DNA of 64,000 bases from Nannobrachium achirus (Eukaryota > Chordata > Actinopteri > Myctophiformes > Myctophidae), in assembly GCA_963921795.1 (NCBI GenBank), contig OY997659.1, forward strand, positions 27,375,903-27,439,902, given 5' to 3'. The notes under the pieces were generated by a model. The model saw nothing but the letters and a program-made list of their open reading frames with translations, was not told where the DNA came from and made no database searches. A program made the position numbers and the translations under genes. Shown here in pieces: positions 38,041 to 51,069 of this stretch (position 1 is the stretch's first letter; each line of letters opens with the position of its first letter).

Positions 38041-39013
38041 GACGATATCTGCATCAGCAGTTATGTAGCCAATGTGTGCACTTTCAATTCAATGTTTATG
38101 AATATTTTATTTATTGTTTATTATTATATTATTTTAACATTTGCTTATAAGTTGAACATTCTCAACAAATCGGATAGGAACAGCTCAGAAGGTTTTTCAC
38201 TTTTTGGACAAAATATTGTTCAAAACATTGGTTATAATGGTATAGGACTCTCCAAAATCAGGAGGATCGGCAATAATCACAGAACTACAAAGTCTGGCAT
38301 CTGTCGGGCTCTAATGCCAACATGAGGCAACCTGGATGAGAACCAAGCTCCCTTCCCACGCCCAGTTTGAAGGGAAGAGCCCCCCTGTGTCTACCATGTC
38401 TACTCCCTCCCCTCCACTCTACCCCTCTCAGCGTCAGACTGAAGAATGCCAGCTATGCAGTTTGCCTGGTGAAAAGTCATTAGTTGATTCTGGCGCAAGC
38501 GCACGCACACACACACACACACACAGGCACGCATGCAGTTCACTGCACAGTGCACAACGCCATATGAAACAGCTACATGGCTGCATATTGACTGCCACTG
38601 GTCAAATGCGAAATCCTGTTTAATGAAGCTACCAGCATAATATGCTGATCTGATGTGAGAGAGGGGAAGATTACATCCACGAATGAACTTCCTGTTAAGG
38701 TGTAAAGTGACTTTAGTCATCCGGAGAGACCTCACCAAATAAACAACGCTGTAGTTTCCCCTACCGTGTCGAGTGCTGTAACTTTCAGGTCCGGACATGA
38801 TAAGGCCCAGGTTTTCCAGGGAAATCCCAGATGGATGAGAGTTTAGAGTTCACATCAAAGCAAAGTTTCACTTTCATCTCAGATAGCAGTATAAGACGGC
38901 AGCAGAGTTGGAATGTTAAGTTGTTCCCTAAACACTCCTCAGCAGCCCTGAGTCCTCAACACAGAACAAATAAATATTCTAGCAGACCATATGAATTCCC
39001 CTGCAATGAAAAG

Positions 39014-39293
39014 TAGGGGTGGGAAGATTCACTACGATCTTGATATCTAGGGTGCAGATTCGATTTATATTGCGTGATTGAACGATTGTTGTGATTCGAT
39101 ATTACATTTTAGTTTTTGTTACTTTACTTTACTTGAGTTGAATCATACACTTCAACAATGCAGTCAGATAACGTCAGTCAGTTATTCTGACATAAATAAT
39201 AATACCCCAAAATATTATTCTGAACTTTAAATTAGATTTTAAAAAATCGTGGCATTCATAATTGCGATATTTGAGTAGTTTTTCCCAACCCTA
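39014..39293. mobile_element. Non-autonomous hAT (TAGGGGTGGG type) with perfect 8-bp TSD
   Basis: It starts TAGGGGTGGGAAGATTCAC and ends AGTTTTTCCCAACCCTA. ATGAAAAG flanks both sides (39006-39013 and 39294-39301). It is 280 bp with no coding capacity. Confidence 0.92.
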
Positions 39294-39426
39294 ATGAAAA
39301 GATAGAGAATACTGTTCTGCCTCTTGCCTGAGTTTGAATCAAGTAAGTCATTCCAGAAACGAGGAAAAACAGCAAGCTGAAACTGAATTGCACCAATTTC
39401 TATTTGCAGATTTTTTTTCCAGACCA

Positions 39427-39560
39427 ATTAGGCCTAACCTATAGAATAGGGCTAAATCAGAAATTAGCCTACAAAACAAATATGTTGCTACATACTGTAC
39501 ATGTACTGTAAGCCCCTCCCAAACAGCAAAATGTGTTCCCGGCCTGAATGGGTTAAAATG
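39427..39560. repeat. Unclassified repeat, uninterrupted copy
   Basis: GGCCTAACCTATAG, AATCAGAAATTAGCCTAC, CATACTGTACATGTACTGTA and GGCCTGAATGGGTTAA match 19480-19530 plus 20020-20086. At 39482-39489 it keeps ATGTTGCT once, where the other copy carries a hAT insertion. Confidence 0.88.
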
Positions 39561-39567
39561 TGATTTA

Positions 39568-40069
39568 AAGCTATACTGTGTAAGTTGCTCAACTAGTGGT
39601 CTGTAGCAGTATAGCAAACCGCGGTCGCGTCTGCTTTTTTCGGCCGTTTTTCGCCTTCAGACCACCGCGTCCGCCTCGCCTCGCCGAGACGCATCCATCG
39701 AGGTCTCTCGTGTCCCTCTACGTGCAGCGGTTGGGGAGCTACATGCTAGACTCCTAGACCAGTGTAAACAAAGCTGTTGAAGCAAGCTATTTCCTGAAGA
39801 TACTGCAGATACGCCTGTGATTGGCCGATAGTGTACCATGTGTTTATGATCCGCGATATGATTGGCCAACGTATACACAACGTATACAGATGATGCAGAT
39901 GACGTAATTTTGCCGGGAAATCCCGCCCCTGTCACGGCTAAGTAGAAAACATATAAAGAGAAGGCTTTAGAAGCTGAAATTAACGGAGTGGGGATTCTAA
40001 AACTTTAGTGATTTAACAGTTAGGACAATTTTAAGATTTGTTTTATAAAAAAAGTTACATGGTATAACT
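39568..40069. mobile_element. TTAA-flanked element with TATAC/GTATA termini
   Basis: TTAA lies at 39564-39567 and 40070-40073. The left end AGCTATACTGTGTAAGTTGC and right end AAAGTTACATGGTATAACT are inverted. The interior is CpG-rich (ACCGCGTCCGCC near 39663). No transposase. Confidence 0.68.
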
Positions 40070-41404
40070 TTAAAAAGCCAGCCATCGTACAGGCCAGGCT
40101 AATTGTACTCTAATCCCTTGGTCTGTGATGCACCACATCCGATAGAGCCCTGATCCTGCTGCAAGCTGTGTGAATGTGAATGGGAGGTCAGTGAGCTAGA
40201 GTAAGAGAGAGGCCAGCAACAGTATTGTTGGGGACAAATCCAGAGGAAGAGCTATGACATTCAGTTCAAAGGAGATTAACCTACTGAATGCAGTCTGGTC
40301 CTCTGACACTAGGAATACTCTGGTGCATGCAACAACCATACGGAATTCTCAGAGAGTGTGCCGCGCTGGTCTGAAGCGTTAATTTAATGAAAAGCACTTA
40401 ATACATGTGATGTGTCGAGTGAGTGAAATCTTACGATGTGTTTTTTGTTCTGTAAAGAATATTATGATAAGTTAATCATCAAACGGGTGTAAAGCAGGTG
40501 GGTGATACATGGCGTGCAGGACTGTCTTTTGAAGATTACATTTATTTGAAAAACAGCAACATCTAAAATCCTCTAGTGTGGGAACAATTTCATAATATTG
40601 GGATTAAAATGAAATACAGTACAAATGCAAACATGTTTAAACCCCCAAAAAATTAACTACACTGGGGCCCCGTGTTAAAATAGGTAAAATAACCTTTTAT
40701 AGTAAAAATAATAGAAAGCTTCAAACAGACTCCGAATGTATTCAAGTAGAGCAGAGCTTAAATCTTATAGCACTGACGGGACAAAACTAAACAAAAATGA
40801 CAAAAAGGTTCATATATGGAGCAAAGGCTATTCAGTGGAAAAACGCAGAGCCAATGACAAGGCTCAGACAGAGTGCTCAGACTTTAGCCTACCCTCCAAT
40901 TTCATCTTTCAGACCAACTGCTCTGTTCCCACAATTACATGTTAATGGTCATTTGCAGTGAGGGGAATGGGAGTGGAACTTTTCATTTATAGACAAATCA
41001 AGGGGGCTGAGAGGATAAATACACCTCACGCACGAAAAAAACACAGACTCTTAAAATGAAATTGCTCGTCATTAGTCTGCTCTTTCGAGACACTTTCCCC
41101 CCGTCAGCCAACATGGACGTGTTATTCTGTCTCTAGTATAGTGCTTCTCAGGGCCTGCTGTAATCCGATGTGCTTAATCTGCGGCCATGATGCATGTGTG
41201 CAGAGTGCTGAACTTGACTGTGAGGCTTTTAGGCATGACCAATTTCACCTCTTGGTTAACCTTAAAAATAAAAACTGTGCTAGATGTTTACAGGCATAAT
41301 AATGGCTACCTAAATCTACTGGTATTGCTCTAATTGCTGCTTCGTATTGGTACTGAGGAGGACGTGTCTGTAATGGAACCATAAATACATTATGCTATAA
41401 ACTG

Positions 41405-41600
41405 GGATGTTCGGGTTGCCAATGGGTAAAGTTCATGCCCACCACTGTGGGACTGGGGGTTGATTCCTCCACCGTGACTCCAGCTTGGCCGGGGCGCTCC
41501 AACGAACCCAACTGGCCTTGTTTTGTGGTTGGGAAGCCAGCCCAGCAGGGGAGGGTGGTCTTTGTCGCAGTACTAAGGAATCCTTCAGGTTGAAATTCTG
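41405..41600 (+). mobile_element. SINE-like repeat (GGCCGGGGCGCTCC body)
   Basis: The tRNA-like head has a B-box-like GGGGGTTGATTCCTCC. It is followed by CTTGGCCGGGGCGCTCCAAC and AACTGGCCTTGTTTTG, a body type seen in fish SINEs. Different family from 22672-22836. Confidence 0.55.
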
Positions 41601-41744
41601 CTACATATTTTCAAAACGGCTGGATGGAAACACAGTTATTGGCGGCATAATATAACTTGCATTGGCATAATAACTACATTGGAGGGAACCAAGGAAAATG
41701 ATCAAGTAATACAATGATGAAATGCATAATTAGACAGCTTGGAG

Positions 41745-41915
41745 TGGGGTGCCTGGCATCTCAGTCTGTAGTGCAGAGACCTCCGTCAACTTGCAACTTG
41801 GACCCGGGTTCTAATCAGACATGTCTTGTCTCTCTCTCTCTCTGCCCTTGGTTTCCTACGGCTTGGAGTTAAATTAAACTTACTGCACTTCCTTATGAGA
41901 CATAGAATCAGGAAA
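41745..41915 (+). mobile_element. tRNA-derived SINE, degenerate
   Basis: An A-box-like TGCCTGGCATCTCAG, B-box-like CCGGGTTCTAATC near 41806, then CTCTCTCTCTCTGCCC and TTTCCTACGG. Resembles the family at 22672-22836 with many changes. Confidence 0.5.
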
Positions 41916-42170
41916 GGGCAGCCGAAAGAATATGTAACTAACAGCTTAATTAATGGTGTTAGACATTAAATGTCTTCCTAATTAAAAAGGGCCATGTCAA
42001 AAGACATCGAGTCAGTTTAAGGGTTACTGTAAATGCTCCAAAATTAGACACTGTGCAAAGTGTGCATCACAAGTGTAATGCCTGTTTCACATGTTGCATC
42101 TAGAAATAGGCATCATGCTCTGTGTTGTACTGGATACCTCTAGGCATTACACAATCATTTCTGTGACATA

Positions 42171-42192
42171 ACACACACGCACACGCACACGC

Positions 42193-42243
<51 letters not shown>
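42171..42243. repeat. CA microsatellite with CGCACA variants
   Basis: ACACACGCACACGCAC units lead into a pure CA run. Confidence 0.96.
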
Positions 42244-42247
<4 letters not shown>

Positions 42248-43320
42248 ATCTCCATTACAGTCATTCAACGGGAGTCTCTGATTGGATCACAGATGAAAAT
42301 GACAGTTATCAGTTTACAGAGGAACGCAAACTGGATTAGCCACATAATATCCACAGGAGGACAAAAAGGCCAGAGGGATGTGACTCAGTGTGTGCCCACA
42401 CAGTTACACCTACACGTGGGTTCCTGTGACTCAAAATAGTATCCGTAATGGCCTGGACTGAAGCAATATTCCATCCTTTCAATCGATTTTTGTTACATTA
42501 CATTAGGAGGGTGAGGCCTTCAGGATATTGTCTGTAATTGTGACATGGGAGAAGGGGGCCCACATGACTGAGAATGCAGTTGGATGTCAATTGGACGTCT
42601 TGTACATGTAGGCAGCTGGAAGAGTCGCTCTTTCTTCCGCCTCCCAACCACTTTACTCTTCCATGCAATAGGGTCTCTATCTGGATGGATGAGAGAGTGT
42701 AAAAAACTAAACAAAATGTCAAAAAGCACCAGAGGGAGCCTTCCAGCCTTTGTCAAAACAACAAACCTCATTTCACCAACAAGCCTTGACTAGACGATTT
42801 CATTTCGAAATCCAAAACCAAAACTACAGTATAGGGATTAAACATCATTATTACATTTTGAGCAAACACCTGGCAGGAAGTCAGTAAGATCCTGCAGGAT
42901 AAAGATAGTATTATAATAAGTTCATGAAGAGGTGAGTGTGAAATAGGTCCCAGGACTGTGTCCTGCACTTGCTAACAGGAAGACACCCACCGGCCAGGCT
43001 CTTCAGAACGCTGCCCCTCTCTGTTATGGTAACCTACCCTGTGTTCCAAAACAGTACCGCTCTATCAAGCAGAACGCTCACACGGAGTGGGCCGTTTCTC
43101 AGTCAGTCCCTCTCTCGGTGGCACTGCCCGCCTGCATCCCATGTCCAGCCCCGGCCTTCAGCCAGTGCAGGAAACCAGCTCTATCTAGGAACATGTGGGC
43201 CCCCTGCTCTCCCACAAGAAGATGGGAGACAGGAAGTCATGGGTACTTCCTTTCCAGGCTAACCTCACATCACCAGGCTTTCCACCGTGGAGGAAAGCCT
43301 GGTATTCGTTCTAATTAAAC

Positions 43321-44514
43321 CAGGGGTTTTCAACTGATTTTGACTCAGGGACCACCATCCTGACTATGATCAAACTGGGGACCACCACTATTGTGTCGGT
43401 GGGTCCGTCATAGACCCACCTGACAAAATAGCGTCAGTTCTCAAAGCATGTTTTATTACAGTTGCATTACATTGCATCAGTCACCCGGTCATGTAGGTTC
43501 ACACTCTATAACATCCGTAAAATCAGACCCTTCCTCACCCAGGAGGCAGCCCAGCTCCTCATTCAGACATCTGTCATATCAAAGCTTGACTATTGTAACT
43601 CTCTCCTCACTGGTCTCCCGGCATGTGCACTTAAACCTCTCCAACTGATCCAAAATGCCGCGGCACGACTGGTCTTCAACCATCCTAAGTTCTCACATGT
43701 CTCTCCCCTTCTCCGCAGCCTCCACTGGCTCCCGGTTGCGGCCCGCACTGAATACAAAACACTGATGCTGACCTTCAAAGCAGCCAAAGGTATGGCTCCT
43801 CCATACCTCCAGAAGCTGATCAACCCCTACACCCCCACCCGGTCACTTAGATCAGCCAACACAGGGATGCTGACAGAACCCTCGCTCAAAACTCCAGGGC
43901 AAAAATCCACTCGTCCGAGACAGTTTGCCCTCCTGGCCCCCAAGTTGTGGAATAAACTCCCTGTCGCACTTAGAACAACGGACTCACTCGCTAGCTTTCG
44001 CCGTGGACTGAAGACTCACCTTTTCAGACTCCACCTAAACCCTTAGCACTACAGAAAAAGAATCAATGAATACATGAAGCTAGTTAGCATTTGTTTTTGT
44101 TTTTTAGGTTTTTTCAGAACTTTGATTATATTGTGTTTTTTCTAGATAGATATCCATTTGCATTTGTTATATTGTTGATGATGTACTGACATATTATCTT
44201 GTTTATTATTGTGATGTTATCTGCTTATTGTAAGTCGCTTTGGATTAAAAGCGTCTGCTAAATGCCTAAACTGTAAACTGTACAGTGAAGAGCAGGGATA
44301 TTTTTGTTGGATACGGCCACATTTGAATTTGAATGCATCAACTATTTACAAAAGTATTTTTGACCTAGACCAAGCAGGACAGCCCAAGTCCTCTGACAAA
44401 AGTAAAATAAAAAAAGGCAAATTACCTTTTTTTACCAAACAAAAATAGATTTTCTAAATGCATGGCCAGGGACCACCTGCAATACGTCCGCAGACCACCG
44501 GTTGAAAACCCATG
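43321..44514. mobile_element. hAT-like element interrupted by an L2-type LINE
   Basis: The left end CAGGGGTTTTCAAC and right end GTTGAAAACCCATG are inverted. GGGACCACCA (left) and GGGACCACCTG, CCGCAGACCACCG (right) belong to the same element. About 850 bp of LINE sequence lies between, so this is a nested insertion. The 8-bp flanks agree at only five positions. Confidence 0.75.
43462..44285 (+). mobile_element. L2-type LINE, 5'-truncated, RT C-terminus and 3' tail
   Basis: An open frame of 194 codons (43462-44046) encodes the end of a LINE reverse transcriptase. It has ISKLDYCNSLLTGLP, IQNAAARLV, LLRSLHWLPV, KAAKGMAPPYL and PKLWNKLPVALR, all typical of the L2/CR1 clade downstream of the RT core. 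The YxDD catalytic block and endonuclease are missing, so the copy is dead. The 3' UTR contains GTAAGTCGCTTTGGATTAAA and GCGTCTGCTAAATG, a 3' end shared by fish L2 LINEs and the SINEs that use them. The long intact frame indicates a fairly young insertion. Confidence 0.9.
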
Positions 44515-44959
44515 TTCTAAACTGAACCGTCTGATCCGTTTTAGGAAAAAGAAAAGGGGGGAAAACTGGTTCCGGAGGTTGGTTTGTTGGGGTCGCATTG
44601 TTTTTGTTCTCCACATAATGCGAATCAATTTGTTTATTTTCGCTAGTCGCGCTAGTTAGAATAGAAGATGGACAGTTTTAAACTAGGGGAATCATTTTGG
44701 AGATGCACGGCACCGGTGGTTCAGGTCGATGGTCCTGGATGTCTGATAGCATAAAGTTATTTTCTGCTCCGACCGGATCAGAAACCAATAATGGTATTGA
44801 TCCCATCCCAGGCAGGTTGGAGAGAATTTGGACAGTGAGATCATGATATAATCAGCACTCTTTTTTATGCTAGAAAATCAATCACATGGACAAAAAAAAC
44901 ACTTACGTTGGCGTTGATTTGCCTTGGAATAGGATTTCACATTCTTTGGCAAAGTTCAA

Positions 44960-45300
44960 GTCCACTTGCCAGAATCTGAACCCTGGCATATTGAGTACAA
45001 TAAGGTTTTATGTTAGAAATGTTGAGTATGGGTTCCCAGCATTTAGAAACTGCCGGATGCTAACTTGCATATGTTGAGCAATTTTGATAATTTTCATAAT
45101 TTGATTTATTTAGCATAATCCCCCATAATAATGGATAATATGTCAAAAACTGATTGGCTGATTTGAACAATATTGGAGTGGTTTTGGGGGTTATTGAGAA
45201 TGCTGAATCCATTTCTGACATTTTCTAAATTCAAAATGGCCGTTTTAAACCGGAAATGGCCATATACAACATAAAAAAATCACACCCGTGTGAAGTGGAG

Positions 45301-45380
<80 letters not shown>

Positions 45381-46351
45381 ATCATGTGTACCGATTTTTG
45401 TGACATTTGAAGAAAATATGTAGGAAAAGGAGCAAAAAGTGTGTTTTGGAGAAAATTCAAGATGGCGGAAAATCTATCATGGCGCAAATGGGCGTGGCCT
45501 ATATGGGGAGATGCGTCATGACCCAAGGAATCCAGGGAAAAAATATTTTTAATTTTCCGACCTACGGTTCAAGAGTTACAGGCCAAAACGTAAAGTGGGG
45601 TGTTATGGCGCCACCATGCGGCCAAATGACACAATTATTTTTTATTTAATCCTTGAAATCATTATGAACCTCCTCTCCAAGTCTTGAAACTCTAGCCCCT
45701 ATGGTTTGCGAGAGACAAATAATTGAATGTGAGTTTTTGCGATTCCCATTATAAGTCAATGGGGAAAATTAATTCACTAATAAATTAATATCAATTAAAC
45801 TATTGAACCTTTCTCTTAGCAAGTTACTAGCCCACTATTCCCGAGTAAGCCGGTCGATTTGACATATGGCGCGAGTGTGTGGTGGCAAAACTGTGGGACT
45901 AGTAGCGTGCCGAAGTTTAGGAAGTTCAGGCTACATACAGACACACACACACACAGACAGACAGACCCACACGGCCACGTATAGGGAGCCTGTGCTTCAC
46001 ACAGCTCCAAAAAGTATCAAAATCACCCCACTTTAAGTTGGTATAAGGCCATTTCCGGTTTAAAACGGCCATTTTGAATTTAGAAAATGGATTCAGCATC
46101 CTCAATAACCCCCAAAACCACTCCAATATTGTTCAAATCAGCCAATCAGTTTTTGACATATTATCCATTATTATGGGGGATTATGCTAAATAAATCAAAT
46201 TATGCAAATTATGAAAATTGCTCAACATATGCAAGTTAGCATCCGGCAGTTTCTACATGCTGGGGACCCTTACTCAACATTTATAACATAAAACCTTATT
46301 GTACTCAATATGTCCGGGTTCACAATGGGGCTCTATGGGCTGGCAAGTAGA
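44960..46351. mobile_element. Large element with inverted arms of more than 300 bp
   Basis: The left arm (about 44960-45275) is mirrored by the right arm (about 46025-46351). Paired blocks include ATTGAGTACAATAAGGTTTT, TTTGATTTATTTAGCATAAT, CAATATTGGAGTGGTTTTGG and AAATGGCCGTTTTAAACCGG. The interior carries the longest member of the TG/CA-bearing family (45281-46015, minus) with a (TG)39 tract. No long protein frame was found. Confidence 0.85.
45302..45379. repeat. (TG)39 microsatellite
   Basis: A pure TG run inside the long-arm element, directly next to its CACACCCGTGTGAAGTGGAG block. Confidence 0.98.
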
Positions 46352-48186
46352 CTAGTATGTAATGTCATTCCAGAAATACACAATTATGCAACAACCATTA
46401 AATAATTTCTTTAAAATATGGAATCCTGAGTGAAGCCACTGACATAAAATCACTGGACCAGGGGCATGTATATTGTACAAGAAGAGTATACCAATTTGTA
46501 AAAGAGGCAGGAATGGCAATTAAGTACTTACACATTTTCCACATTTACTGTAATAGTTATCGTATGAGCAGAGAGGGTAAATCATTTGATTCTACCACAA
46601 AATCACACCCCAGGGGGGCCTCATCTTGGCTTTACATTTAGATTCATTTTGACACTTTTAGCTTGACAAGTATAGTTATTTTCTGGCATGGTGAAACAGA
46701 CAGGATTGCAAAGACTATCAGCTCACTGCATACTGTGTAGATGTCCCAAAGAGAAATATGGCCCATTGTCAATTCAAGTGTGCATGATGTGTTTAATAGC
46801 TTTTCCTTAGCATTGGAACAAAAGCTGTCTGCCTGGCCATGAGATCATTTCAGCTGGCCCTATAAAAGCACTACTGTATTTAGAGGTGGAAAAGGTTTGT
46901 ATTTGTGGTCTATATAGCTTAACCTGCATGCAGTCAATCGACAAACTCACAGGCATTTCACTCCCTCTCTTCCTCTGACCATAAAAGCCTTGAGTGGCTA
47001 ATCTGGTTTAGATTTTAAACCACAACTGCCAAGAACCCAGCCCAAATCCGAGCAGACACATTTTATGGTGAGCACAGTGAGTGCATTTTATTTCCCACTT
47101 TCCTTGAAGCCTCCTCTCAACAAACCGTGCATCACAGCTCATATCGAAGTCATGTGCAGTTTCCAGTCTAGTTATTGCTGCCTGCCATTAGCCTGTCAAT
47201 GCAATTATCTGTCAATAAATGGAAAAGGAAAGGAGAAATTGGCCTAAGACTGCAATCCAAGACAGCGTTTACTATCATTTCATTGAATGGACATCATTTC
47301 AGATAGTTTGGGATTCATACAGGACAGAAGAATGGATATTGTAAGATTCATCATAAAAGTGCACACAGCTACTAACACAGAGTCTGTGCTGCTCCTGAGT
47401 CCTTACACCCAAACAGACAGTGGTCTGGACAAATTAGGGCCAGAATGGGGTGTGTGCCTCTATGTATATTCACTGAAGGATTAACCCATGTAAACAAAAG
47501 CTAGACAATTTTAAATAAAAGAAACAGGCCATGGGATCATCCTACATTATCCGCCTATTAAATTATAAAAGTGGTGTAGAAGAAAGGTCACTCAAAATGG
47601 TTAGGGTTCATGCTCTGGAATGCACTCCAGCTAGCTAGCAGGGCTCCAAAGGATGCAGAATAGAAGTTATGCTCATCACGAAACAGTTGCTATGCTGGCA
47701 ACTAAGGCAGGATTTTGTATACACAACTGACATAGAGAGTATGCTATTAATCACGTTATTACAATACTGGTTACTTTACAAATTAGTCTGCACCAAAGAA
47801 TACTCCTTTCTCCAGTAATGTACGGTAGCGATGAGCATTTTAACATATGCTAATAGTTCTTTAAACTGTTCTTTAAAAAGTGGTTTATTATCAAATTACA
47901 GTAGAATTAGGACTACACACCTTCAGTCATTAGAAGGTGGAACCACAGTACCATATTACCTTCTGTCTCCATCGCACACATTACCAAGTACAATTAGTGA
48001 CTAAGCTTTCAGTTTATCTAAACCACAGCAAAGAAGAGAGAGTGTTTTAATGGCTTGCACAGGTTACTAGAGCAACCTCATGCATTATTGACCCGGCCAG
48101 GGAGCTCATCTCTTCTCCCATCTCAACCCCCCTGGGCCTACGTTTGTGGTTTGTAGAGTACATCTACCATCACACAGCCTTGCAAG

Positions 48187-48350
48187 CAGTGTTCATTTCG
48201 TTGACAACTATGACGAAGAATGTTCGTCGACTAGCTTTTTTTCACTGACGAAAACTAAATAAAAACTAAGATGACTGAAACTAAGACTAAATATATAGGC
48301 AATTTATGTCAACAAATAAAAACTTGAATAAAATGTTAGAGATCCAGTAG
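48187..48350. mobile_element. hAT-like fragment, CAGTGTTCATTTCGTTGAC end
   Basis: The left terminus CAGTGTTCATTTCGTTGAC is followed by GACGAAAACTAAATAAAAAC and ACTGAAACTAAGACTAAA, as in the family at 32967-33311 in inverse orientation. The right end was not found. A GATCTACAAGCTC-type hairpin follows at about 48400-48478. Confidence 0.5.
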
Positions 48351-50511
48351 AACTGAAAGACAAGTTATTTTATGTTTGGTTGCGCTCAGGTTTTGAGCTC
48401 TGAAAATAGCAGATCTATAAGCTCACAACGTGTCGCAGCGCGAGCTGGTAGATAGCCAGTCTATTTTCTGCATGCAACCAAGTGTAAAATCAGGCATTAC
48501 GACGCCATCGACGCATTACGACGTCAAAATGAAGGGCCAATTAAACTGTAGTAAAAAGTACCTACAACGTAGCATAGGGACAGAAAAGCTAATTTATGCG
48601 TTGAAACTTTTTTTCATTTGAAAGTTCATAGGTCATTTTGATGAAGTCAGACTAAAGACAGATGTCAAGCTACTTACTGTACAGTAAACCTCATACGATA
48701 TTCTAATCTTCAGACTGGCTTGGCTTGGCAGCATGCATACATGTGCACCACTGCCCTCCCACTCTACCCCCAATAGAATATAGGCTCTCATTCCTCACTG
48801 TTGTCATGTAGCTCTACAATGTGAGCTCACTTGAGCTACTCTGGGGTTTACTTTGTGTATTGTAGAGAGGGATTCATTGGAAGAGCTTGACTTTGAGTAA
48901 ACAAGCATGATTGAGCATGTTACAAGTCAAGATGTCTGAGGAAACGTCATGGTCAATAGGAACAGAATGCAAGAGATGTGAGCAAAGGGAAATAGTCAAT
49001 TACATGCATAATTGAGAGGTTGAGTGACCTCTGTTGATGTTTACTATAGTAACTCACTGCGATTGGGTGAAATCATGAAACAGGAAATGCTTTCCTGTTC
49101 GGCCTGCCAGAGTGATGTGATGGGGCATCTGATTTCTTCATTGCCCTGCAATCACAGCAGGGCTCCCATGGCCATGATTGCTGCTATTGTTCTAGGCTGG
49201 GCTCTGCTTTTTCAAAACTGCGTGCCCAGGGACAAGCTGGCAGAACATCAATAACAACATGGGAGCACTGCTGATGACTGTCCATGTGGTCGACAGTGAT
49301 ATAGGCTACTTGTCCAGTGTAAACTACAGCATAACTTCAGGGTATACAGTTAAGAGTCAGCAGCATAATTACTTATACAGTATATGGACTAGCCACAGGC
49401 TGCTAATGACAACACACCTACATAATGACAGCCAGGCATCTGGTCTACAGTTTCCCGAGGGCAGACCCACAACAGGACCAGTGAGGGGTTACAGTAAGTA
49501 TATCGCCATTAGTCGAAAGGCAGCATAGGACTATTGATTGCAATTACACAACTGCCCCCAACTGCTTTATACACTTTACATTAACCAATCATTTCCAACA
49601 AGCATTGATTTGTTATGCCCATCAGCCAATGTCCTCATATGAACAACAGGTCATTGATGTCGGATGGAGAGAAAAGGGGGGGAGGGGGTGTTGTAATTCA
49701 ATAAACGCAAGGTGGAAAGCTCGTTTTTGTTTCAAAGTCTTTGCAGCAGCCACCACCGGGCCAGCAAATCAAATTCAAAGCTGATGACAGCCATCATGGG
49801 GCTAATAGTATTCCCAGCATGTCTGAAGTGCGGAGGAACAGAGGGACATCTCAGCTGTGGGCTGAGGGCTCTGTTCACTCACACATCCCTCTGGTCTGCA
49901 CACCATCCCAAACAATAAACAAAAGGGCCTCTGGCCAGTGAAAAACAGCACAAATTGTTAGTGGAGAAAGAGAGTAGGCCCAAGTACTCCACGCTTTTAG
50001 AATCCGTTTCCATTAGTCATGCCCTTGCAAAATGTGATGCCATCTAATAAAAATGAATGAAAAAAAAAGATATTGTGTTTCTGGATATTGAGGGTACAGT
50101 CTTTAAAAGGCATGTTATAGGCATACAATACATTTGTGTTTCAATGAATGCTGAAACACAATCAGCCACAATGGGAAGGCTTGGGGGGGGTTGTCAGTCA
50201 CAATCTTCTCTTTATGTCCCTGAAACAGATCCCTCTATTCCTCCCGGGGCATTTACGTGTTTCATGGAGGAATTAATTACAAGCTGTGTGGACAGTGGTC
50301 TCGTGTACACTCACATTCCTGTCCCACTGAGAGGCTGCCGCTCCACTTCCAACACAACAAGAGCGCTATACTTCCACTTCGATATAGCAGCTGAACATAT
50401 GTTTGTCAGCAAATAGGCTGCGGTATGCCAAGCCATGGCTACCGGGAGAATGCCCTACGTCGCTGCGAGTTGGTTCAACACAAGACATGCTGATTTCCCA
50501 ACACACACACA

Positions 50512-51069
50512 CAGGGGTGTCACAAGAGTGGGGGGGGGGGGGGGGGGGGGGGGGGATGGGACTGAGTTACTAGGGCAGCTGGGCCCAAGGTGGAGGGGCC
50601 TTAATTATTTTATACTTTAGCTATTGAAAAATAGCAGATATACAAGCTCGAGCTTGTAGATCTGACATTTTTGAAAAGGTGTGAAAATGTGTGCAAATCT
50701 TTGAATATATGTATTTTTTAAGCAAACAATTGTAACTCAAATTTTGCTTCTGGGGGGTCCCTGGAACTAAATATTTTGAAATGGGAAACATAGATTTTTC
50801 AAAAAACCTTAGAAGGATTTGAAATATTCAAAGACTTGCACAAAATGTTCAGGATTAAAAAAAAATAGCAGATCTACGAGCTCAGCACGGCACTGTGCGG
50901 CACAGCGCTGTGTTAAGCTTGTATATCTGCTATTTTTTAATAGTTAAAGCTCAAAATAATGCGTTCCCAGTATAAATGGGTTAAACCCTCTCCCCCTATG
51001 ACGAACATTCATGGGGGGCCCGCTGTGAATCCTTGTACCCAGGGCCCAGAATTTGGTGCGACACCCCTG
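50512..51069. mobile_element. hAT-like element with CAGGGGTGTC termini
   Basis: It starts CAGGGGTGTCACAAGAGTGG and ends TTTGGTGCGACACCCCTG. It includes a run of 26 G (50530-50555) and two hairpin cores (50625-50680 and 50865-50945). Target duplication is not visible because the left flank is CA repeat. Confidence 0.75.

Noticed and set aside
43462..44046. 194-codon frame as a host gene
   Set aside because: The sequence is the C-terminal part of an L2-type LINE reverse transcriptase followed by a LINE 3' end.
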